Source of the DNA: CAYRUP01 sp964427485
Lineage (GTDB): Bacteria > Pseudomonadota > Gammaproteobacteria > DSM-16500
Assembly (NCBI GenBank): GCA_964427485.1
Contig: CAYRUP010000003.1
Coordinates: forward strand, 1-39,181
Length of the DNA: 39,181 nucleotides
Reading direction: 5' to 3'
Shown here: in pieces, positions 33,773 through 39,181 of the stretch
How positions within the stretch are numbered: the first letter of the stretch is position 1
Layout of the letters: each line of letters opens with the position of its first letter
Translations under genes and position numbers: made by a program
Notes under the pieces: generated by a model
Seen by the model: the letters and a program-made list of their open reading frames with translations, nothing else
Told to the model about the DNA's origin: nothing
The model's database searches: none

Positions 33773-34521
33773 CGACCCAATCCATTATCGAAATTAAAAA
33801 TCTCAAAACCTATCTGGGTGGCATGTGGGTCCACAAGGATGTTAATCTTTCTGTACAACGCGGCGAAATATTGGTGATTATCGGCGGTAGTGGTACGGGA
33901 AAAACGGTGTTGCTACATGAAATGATTGGTTTACTTAAACCCTCCAGTGGATCCATTCGTATTTTTGAACAGGAGCTTACGACGGCAACACGTAAAACAT
34001 TACTCGCAATACAACGTCGTTGGGGTGTTTTATTTCAACAAAATGCTTTATTTAGTTCACTTACAGTTTTAGAAAATGTATCCTTTCCCTTAAAAGAACA
34101 TACCGAACTCGATGATGATACGATTCGTCAACTTGCTTTATTAAAAATCGTATTAGCGGGATTACCGGCTGAGGCTTCCAATAAATATCCCGCCGAACTG
34201 AGTGGCGGTATGCAAAAACGTGCGGCGTTAGCACGTGCCATTGTTTTAGACCCGGAGTTAATGTTTCTGGATGAACCAACGGCAGGACTGGATCCCAATA
34301 AAGTCGTGGCTTTTGATGAATTAATAATAAACTTGCTGACAACAATGGGTTTGACTATTGTAATGGTAACCCATGATATCGAAAGCTTGAAACGCGTCGC
34401 CGACCGCGTGGCATTTTTAGGTGAGGGAAAAGTTCTATGTATCGATACGCCAGAAAAAGTCATAACAAATCCGCATCCACTGATACAAGAATTTTTTAAA
34501 GGCAGCGAGAATACTTTATGA
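33769..34521 (+). CDS. mlaF: MlaF-type MCE transporter ATPase
   Basis: The 250-residue ABC ATPase energises the MlaE permease. Walker A is GGSGTGKT, the signature is ELSGGMQKRAALARA, Walker B is ELMFLDEP, and the H-loop VTHD follows. The start ATG overlaps the mlaE stop (ATGA), so translation is coupled. Length is normal. Confidence 0.93.
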   Translation: MTTQSIIEIKNLKTYLGGMWVHKDVNLSVQRGEILVIIGGSGTGKTVLLHEMIGLLKPSSGSIRIFEQELTTATRKTLLAIQRRWGVLFQQNALFSSLTVLENVSFPLKEHTELDDDTIRQLALLKIVLAGLPAEASNKYPAELSGGMQKRAALARAIVLDPELMFLDEPTAGLDPNKVVAFDELIINLLTTMGLTIVMVTHDIESLKRVADRVAFLGEGKVLCIDTPEKVITNPHPLIQEFFKGSENTL

Positions 34522-34542
34522 TGACCAAGGAACAGGGCCGCC

Positions 34543-35364
34543 ATGGATAATAAAGTGAATTACACTGTAATAGGTTCTTTTGTTATTATTTTATTTTCCT
34601 TTTTTGTCCTCGGAATCATTTGGCTTTCATCCGGATTTAGCAATCAAACTTATTCCACTTATCAAGTCAATATGCAAGAAGCCGTCACTGGCCTTAACCA
34701 AGATGCCGTCGTTGAATTCAATGGTGTCAATGTCGGTAATGTAAAAAGCATTAAGCTTAATAAAAAAAATCCCAACTTTGTCGAACTTCTTTTAGATGTT
34801 CAAAGCGATACGCCTGTTACGCAGGGTACAATCGCAACATTAAGTACGCGTGGCATCACTGGGATTACTTATATTTCGCTGAAAGATAAAGGGAGTGATT
34901 TGCGGCCATTGAAAGCTTTTAAAGGACAGTCTTATCCTATTATCCCAACCGGTCCTTCTATTTTCTTGCAAATCGATACCGCATTGCGCGATTTAACGAA
35001 TAGCTTAAAACAAGTCAGTGAAACCTTTAAATCGATTTTTGATACGGAAAATTTGCGATCGATTAAACAAATACTCAAAAATACCTCGCGTATTTCTGAT
35101 ACTCTCGCAATAAATAGCGATAGATTAACGGGTATTTTAGAAAATACAGAAATTGCCACTTCGAAATTTCCGATGTTAATACAATCAAGCGAACGTACGA
35201 TGCAAATGCTACAGACACGAACATTGCCAGAAACGAATCGCATGATTTCGAATATTGATAGTATTGCGGATAATTTATCGGTTTTATCAACAGATTTACG
35301 CACCAATCCATCTATATTAATTCGTGGTAAGCAACCATCGCCACTTGGTCCAGGTGAAAAATAA
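34543..35364 (+). CDS. mlaD: MlaD-type MCE-domain protein
   Basis: The 273-residue product has one N-terminal membrane helix (about 10-28), an MCE domain (about 38-115, VTGLNQDAVVEFNGVNVGNV and TRGITGITYISL) and a long helical C-terminal tail (about 135-250) that would form the needle or coiled coil of the hexamer, longer than the E. coli MlaD tail. The ATG at 34543 lies 21 bp after mlaF with AAGGA 11 nt upstream. It acts in periplasmic lipid transport between the membranes. Confidence 0.9.
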   Translation: MDNKVNYTVIGSFVIILFSFFVLGIIWLSSGFSNQTYSTYQVNMQEAVTGLNQDAVVEFNGVNVGNVKSIKLNKKNPNFVELLLDVQSDTPVTQGTIATLSTRGITGITYISLKDKGSDLRPLKAFKGQSYPIIPTGPSIFLQIDTALRDLTNSLKQVSETFKSIFDTENLRSIKQILKNTSRISDTLAINSDRLTGILENTEIATSKFPMLIQSSERTMQMLQTRTLPETNRMISNIDSIADNLSVLSTDLRTNPSILIRGKQPSPLGPGEK

Positions 35365-35365
35365 A

Positions 35366-35965
35366 ATGAATAAAATTTCTTTACTTAGTGTATTCGTCAT
35401 TTTGTTGCTGACAAGTTGCAGTGTATTTTCACCGGTTAAAATTGAGCCGCAAACAACTTATGTATTGAATACGCTGCCACAACCCACTATTAAAAAATCA
35501 GCACGCCATATCACCTTATTAGTGATGCCACCTGAGACCAATTCTGTTTATAAAACGACAAGAATTGCTTATACAACACGACCTTATCAAGTGGGGTATT
35601 TTGCCAAGAATGCGTGGGCTGAACAGCCTGCTGATATGATTTATCCCCTCATCATTCAAACATTGCAAAATACCCGTCATTTTTATGCAATTGCAACAAT
35701 GTCCAACCCTGTGAATTACGATTATGTACTTAACACACAAATCATGGAGTTATTACAAGATTACACTCACGTCACTGGATTAGTTTTTTTAACAGTGCGT
35801 GCTGAGATTACGAATGCTAAAACGAATCGCATTATTGCGACCAAAGAATTCACTATCGTCGAAGATTTTCTGCAAAAAAATCCTTACTGTGGTGTCGCAG
35901 CAACCAATCATGCAACAGCAAGAATGTTACAACAACTTGCTGAATTTTGTGTGCGTATTATTTAA
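35366..35965 (+). CDS. PqiC-type ABC-transport auxiliary lipoprotein
   Basis: The 199-residue product has a lipoprotein signal (LLTSC, Cys18) and resembles the PF03886 (ABC_trans_aux, formerly DUF330) family that includes PqiC, including the YVLNTLPQP start and late VEDFLQKNPY. It is likely an outer-membrane-facing subunit of the MCE system. The ATG at 35366 is one base after the mlaD stop; the longer open frame starting at 35324 lies inside mlaD and is less likely. AGGTG within the mlaD end is its RBS. Confidence 0.8.
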   Translation: MNKISLLSVFVILLLTSCSVFSPVKIEPQTTYVLNTLPQPTIKKSARHITLLVMPPETNSVYKTTRIAYTTRPYQVGYFAKNAWAEQPADMIYPLIIQTLQNTRHFYAIATMSNPVNYDYVLNTQIMELLQDYTHVTGLVFLTVRAEITNAKTNRIIATKEFTIVEDFLQKNPYCGVAATNHATARMLQQLAEFCVRII

Positions 35966-35978
35966 TTTAGGAGATTTT

Positions 35979-36602
35979 ATGAAGCTATATTATTCGAAAG
36001 GCGCTTGTTCATTGGCGGTCAGAATTTTAATAAATGAAATGCAACTTCCTTGTGAATATGAATCCGTTAACTTGAAAATCAAACAGACTGAAACTGGGAA
36101 AGATTTCTATAAAATTAATCCAAAAGGTTCTGTCCCAGCGCTCGAATTAGATAGTGGTGTCGTATTAACTGAAAATGCGGTGATTCAACAATATCTGGCT
36201 GAAACATATAATGCAACGAAACTATTACCTGCTATTTCAGACCCGGAACGCTATCATGTGTTGGAATGGTTAGGTTATATTGCAACGGAATTACATAAAA
36301 ACTGTGCGCCTTTTTTTAATCCTGCAATTCCAGAACAAATCAAAGAAGATATATTTAAGCCTTTATTAAAAACAAAATTTAAATTGGTTGAACAGCAACT
36401 CTCAAAACATAAATATTTACAAGGTGATCATCTCACCTTACCTGATTGTTATCTTTTTGTCATTTTGTGTTGGCTGCCAAGCATCAAATTAGATATCACT
36501 GCGTTTCCTAACACATTGCACTATTTTGATAATCTCAAAACACATGAGTCGGTTATGAAGTCACTGAAACAAGAAGGGTTGTTGGAAAAAATTATAGGAT
36601 AA
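35979..36602 (+). CDS. beta-class glutathione S-transferase
   Basis: The 207-residue product has the N-terminal thioredoxin fold MKLYYSKGACSLAVRI, with Cys10 of beta-class bacterial GSTs, NPKGSVPALELDSG (cis-Pro loop), LTENAVIQQYLAE and the all-helical C-terminal domain. The ATG at 35979 has AGGAG at 5-nt spacing; an overlapping longer frame starts inside the lipoprotein gene and was rejected. It is 13 bp after the lipoprotein gene and probably co-transcribed with the MCE operon, but a functional tie is not shown. Confidence 0.9.
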   Translation: MKLYYSKGACSLAVRILINEMQLPCEYESVNLKIKQTETGKDFYKINPKGSVPALELDSGVVLTENAVIQQYLAETYNATKLLPAISDPERYHVLEWLGYIATELHKNCAPFFNPAIPEQIKEDIFKPLLKTKFKLVEQQLSKHKYLQGDHLTLPDCYLFVILCWLPSIKLDITAFPNTLHYFDNLKTHESVMKSLKQEGLLEKIIG

Positions 36603-36608
36603 CTATAA

Positions 36609-36628
36609 GGGCACGGCACGCCGTGCCC
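36609..36628. repeat. GC-rich hairpin, GGGCACGG family copy 2
   Basis: GGGCACGGC-AC-GCCGTGCCC is a perfect 9-bp palindrome in the 37-bp gap between GST and the metallopeptidase gene, both on the plus strand. It matches the copy at 2300-2319 at 18 of 20 positions. The next ATG is 11 nt later. Confidence 0.8.
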
Positions 36629-36639
36629 GTAAAAACACC

Positions 36640-37356
36640 ATGCAAAATAAACATCAAACTTGGCCACCGCAGTACACGATTAAAAAGCATCCGCTGACTC
36701 GGCGAGTCAAATTAAAAGCGTCTTTTAAAAAAGGCTTGGAACTGATTGTACCTATGCGTTTTAATGTAAAATGCATCCCAAGCATTCTTTTAGAAAATAG
36801 AGCATGGATAGAAAAACAACTTACTGCTCTACAATTACAGCATGCGGAAAATGAAGCACATGCGTTGCCAAAAAAAATTAACTTGGCCGCTCTCAACCAA
36901 ACATGGAATATCCATTACATCGAAAGTAATGAAAAATTAAAAATGATTTTTCGACCGCACCAAGAAATTGTTTTGTTAGGCAAGATTAACAATACAGAAA
37001 ATTGCAGAAAATTAATTATTGCATGGTTAAAAAATCTCGCTAAAATTCATTTGATAGAAAAATTAAACCAAATTAGCGAACAAATCAAATTACCTTACAA
37101 TAAAATCACCATACGTGACCAAGAAACACGTTGGGGAAGTTGTACAGCGGATAAAAATATCAGTTTGAATTACAAACTTTTGTTTTTACCTATGCATTTA
37201 GCAACACACATTCTCATTCATGAATTGTGTCATACCGTATATATGAATCATTCAACAAAATTTTGGCGGTTGGTTGAAAAATTTGATTCTGATTGTCATG
37301 CGCATCGGCGAATGGTGCGTAAGGTAAATCAGTTTATTCCGGGTTGGATAATTTAG
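36640..37356 (+). CDS. YgjP-like zinc metallopeptidase (M48-type)
   Basis: The 238-residue cytoplasmic product carries HELCH at 194-198 (zinc His194 and His198, catalytic Glu195), with the upstream family block DQETRWGSCTADKNISLNYKLLFLP and downstream NHSTKFW. This matches the YgjP/DUF45 group. Length is typical. No Shine-Dalgarno is clear because the palindrome stands just before the ATG. The natural substrate is not known. Confidence 0.88.
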   Translation: MQNKHQTWPPQYTIKKHPLTRRVKLKASFKKGLELIVPMRFNVKCIPSILLENRAWIEKQLTALQLQHAENEAHALPKKINLAALNQTWNIHYIESNEKLKMIFRPHQEIVLLGKINNTENCRKLIIAWLKNLAKIHLIEKLNQISEQIKLPYNKITIRDQETRWGSCTADKNISLNYKLLFLPMHLATHILIHELCHTVYMNHSTKFWRLVEKFDSDCHAHRRMVRKVNQFIPGWII

Positions 37357-37367
37357 TATCTTTAAGA

Positions 37368-37411
37368 CCCTCATTCCCTGCCCTTCTCCCAACTAGGTTG
37401 GGAGAAGGGAG
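37368..37411. repeat. CCCTCATCCCC repeat, half copy
   Basis: CCCTCATTCCCTGCCCTTCTCCC followed by an AACTAGGTT hairpin and GGGAGAAGGGAG. It lies between the convergent metallopeptidase and lipase genes; the second outer arm is missing. Confidence 0.85.
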
Positions 37412-37427
37412 TTTTGTGTGTTGCGCC

Positions 37428-38462
37428 TTATCCCATTCCCTCATTCGCCAACGTTTCTACCACAATTTCCCCAAACATTTGATGTACGACTGTGGTTGGG
37501 TGCAAGACATCCCAGAAGACATATTGATTGGGATTCGCACATGGAACAGCATTTCCCAACTCATATGATTTACCTATTTGATAAGTTTGTTGTAGCGCAG
37601 GTGAATTTAAAATAGAGTTAATGATCATTTGCGGATCAACTTTTTTATCGTTAACAAAGGCTTTTTGCAATTCCAAAGATAAATCGGATTTGTCGCTTGC
37701 CAATAAAAAATGAGGGTTTAAACATGCATCGCTCACGTTGGCAATAGCCTGGTGATATTTTTGATTATACTTATCTGGATTCGTTAACAAATCATTAAAA
37801 GTAGTGTACACATCCATCATGATAAATTTGATAGTAGGATATTTATTTTGTAACTTAACAATTTCATCCGCTAATTTTTGGTTATGTATTGTCGTGATAA
37901 TATGAAATTTACTTTCGCTTTGCTTTAATTTCGCAAAGGGTGTTTTTGCTAAATCAGGTAAATTCAAAATAAGAAAATATTGCGCGCCATGATCTATTAA
38001 TGATGTAATGGCCCAGGAAATTTTATTAACGACCGCACCCGTCAATGCATATACATCAGGGTCTGCATCGAATATATAATCATTGGCGCCAATCCAAAAT
38101 ACATATAATACTTTTGATTTATTGATAAAAACCGAATTTAAATAATAATTATATAACTCATCCTCCAGGGTAATCGGTGAGGCACTTTTATGTAACATAG
38201 CTGTTGCACCACCGTAAGCGTAATCTACATAATCCATATAATATTTATCGTAATAAATTTTCCCCACATCTTCAGCCCAGGTAGGACCATTAGAAAATCG
38301 CCCTTTGTAATAAGGTGGTGATTTAGGAAATATTTTAATAAGTTGATACAAATTACCGTTATCACTTAAACTGTCGCCAAAGAAAATAATTTGTTTGAAG
38401 GGTGCTGCAAATGACGTAGAGCAAAAAAACAAAGATAAAAAAACGATGAATATTTTTTTCAT
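37428..38462 (-). CDS. secreted GDSL-family lipase/esterase
   Basis: Predicted extracellular lipase, lysophospholipase or acyltransferase. The 344-residue product has a signal peptide (about 1-20) and then the SGNH blocks: GDSLSDNGN (nucleophile Ser31), GRFSNGPTWAED, GANDY at 125-129, and DVLHPT with Asp318 and His321. Gene arrangement and size resemble the Legionella PlaA/PlaC/PlaD group, which are type II-secreted, but the exact activity cannot be told. The ATG at 38462 has AAGGAG 6 nt before; eight more codons upstream are open but precede the RBS. Confidence 0.9.
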   Translation of the reverse strand: MKKIFIVFLSLFFCSTSFAAPFKQIIFFGDSLSDNGNLYQLIKIFPKSPPYYKGRFSNGPTWAEDVGKIYYDKYYMDYVDYAYGGATAMLHKSASPITLEDELYNYYLNSVFINKSKVLYVFWIGANDYIFDADPDVYALTGAVVNKISWAITSLIDHGAQYFLILNLPDLAKTPFAKLKQSESKFHIITTIHNQKLADEIVKLQNKYPTIKFIMMDVYTTFNDLLTNPDKYNQKYHQAIANVSDACLNPHFLLASDKSDLSLELQKAFVNDKKVDPQMIINSILNSPALQQTYQIGKSYELGNAVPCANPNQYVFWDVLHPTTVVHQMFGEIVVETLANEGMG

Positions 38463-38572
38463 GCTACGCTCCTTGTAAAATAACAATAATCAGTATACAC
38501 CCCTGAGAATAGCTTTCACAAAAGGCGTAATACGGTTAAAATGCCCAATTAGATAACGAATTACGCATTTTT

Positions 38573-39181
38573 ATGATTACTTTACGCAATATAACCTTAC
38601 GTCGCGGCACTTATGTGCTCTTCTCCAATGTCAATTGGACGATTTATCAAAAACAGCGCATTGGTATTATCGGGGCAAATGGCTCGGGTAAATCGAGTTT
38701 ATTTTCCATGTTATTAAATGAGTTACAGGCTGAAAAAGGCGATTTAGAAATACCGCGTCAACTAAAAATAGCGCATGTCGCACAAGAAACCCCAGGCTAT
38801 GAAAAATCGGCCTTAAATTTCGTGCTGGATGGCGATATGGAGTTACGTCATTTGGAAAATCAATTGCTCGATGCAGAACAAAGAAACGATGGCAATCGCA
38901 TAGCACATTTACACGATCAGCTTAGCAAAATTGATGCCTATTCCGCATCTGCACGTGCGGCACAATTGCTGGCTGGACTTGGATTCAATCATCAAGAACA
39001 ACAACAATCAGTCAGTGATTTTTCAGGCGGTTGGCGTGTGCGTTTGAATTTGGCGCAAGCCCTTATGTGCCGTTCGGATGTCTTATTATTGGATGAGCCG
39101 ACTAACCACTTAGATTTAGATGCAGTGCTCTGGCTGGAACAATGGTTGATGAAATACCCAGGGACGTTGTTATTAATTTCG
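38573..39181 (+). CDS. yheS: ABC-F family ATPase YheS, 5' part only
   Basis: Translation of 203 codons is open to the window end. Walker A is GANGSGKS, the signature is DFSGGWRVRLNLAQAL and Walker B is DVLLLDEPTNHLD, all in the first of two ABC domains. MITLRNITLRRGTYVLF, RNDGNRIAHLHDQL and the order match YheS more than EttA, Uup or YbiT. ABC-F proteins act on ribosomes rather than in transport. The second ABC domain and the C-terminal end lie outside the window. It is divergent from the lipase gene, 110 bp away. Confidence 0.88.
   Translation, partial: MITLRNITLRRGTYVLFSNVNWTIYQKQRIGIIGANGSGKSSLFSMLLNELQAEKGDLEIPRQLKIAHVAQETPGYEKSALNFVLDGDMELRHLENQLLDAEQRNDGNRIAHLHDQLSKIDAYSASARAAQLLAGLGFNHQEQQQSVSDFSGGWRVRLNLAQALMCRSDVLLLDEPTNHLDLDAVLWLEQWLMKYPGTLLLIS

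Noticed and set aside
38525..38566. GCGTAAT / ATTACGC inverted repeat upstream of yheS
   Set aside because: Arms of 7 bp with a 28-nt spacer in AT-rich DNA may well be chance; not given as an operator.

Overview
The window looks like the chromosome of a low-GC gammaproteobacterium, most likely of the Legionellales/Coxiellaceae type. This is inferred from several signs taken together: a GreB with the long acidic N-terminus, an LbtU-like outer-membrane barrel, ankyrin, coiled-coil and ubiquitin-motif proteins, a eukaryote-like neutral ceramidase, a secreted GDSL lipase and a periplasmic Cu,Zn-SOD. No rRNA, tRNA, CRISPR array, prophage or plasmid gene was found. Assignment to a genus is not possible from the sequence alone.

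Layout. 1-3.1 kb is housekeeping: coaX, greB, an OmpA-type lipoprotein and yebC. 3.2-7.2 kb is a tightly packed minus-strand operon encoding a secreted calpain-like cysteine protease, an outer-membrane barrel and a secreted polysaccharide deacetylase. 7.2-9.6 kb holds a pseudouridine-degradation pair (psuK-psuG) followed by a SixA-type phosphatase. 9.7-16.1 kb is accessory: an FAD monooxygenase, a small Cys-tailed membrane protein, a Tim44-like protein, a tandem-repeat coiled-coil membrane protein, an ankyrin protein, a phosphoribosyltransferase and an orphan PAS histidine kinase. 16.1-25.0 kb carries a 188-bp MITE-like element, sodC, and the divergent pair pbpC / yfhM (periplasmic transglycosylase-transpeptidase and thioester alpha-2-macroglobulin).

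25.2-31.2 kb is rich in probable host- or envelope-directed proteins: a protein ending in a near-canonical ubiquitin-interacting motif, a neutral ceramidase, an NlpC/P60-like hydrolase, a secreted protein with a DM9/DUF3421-like domain, and a multi-pass membrane protein. 31.3-37.4 kb holds a FadI-type thiolase and an MCE lipid-transport operon (STAS-MlaE fusion, MlaF, MlaD, PqiC-type lipoprotein, GST), then a YgjP-like metallopeptidase. 37.4 kb to the end has a GDSL lipase and the 5' part of the ABC-F gene yheS, which is cut by the window edge.

The intergenic DNA has a clear pattern. At least four families of palindromic repeat occur, and seven of the eight convergent gene junctions contain one. 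The most promising leads are the C-terminal UIM protein, the calpain whose catalytic domain is split by undecapeptide repeats together with its translationally coupled operon, the repeat elements at gene 3' ends, and a 22-bp direct repeat bracketing the coiled-coil/ankyrin/phosphoribosyltransferase segment. All protein assignments come from motifs read by eye; no database search was run.
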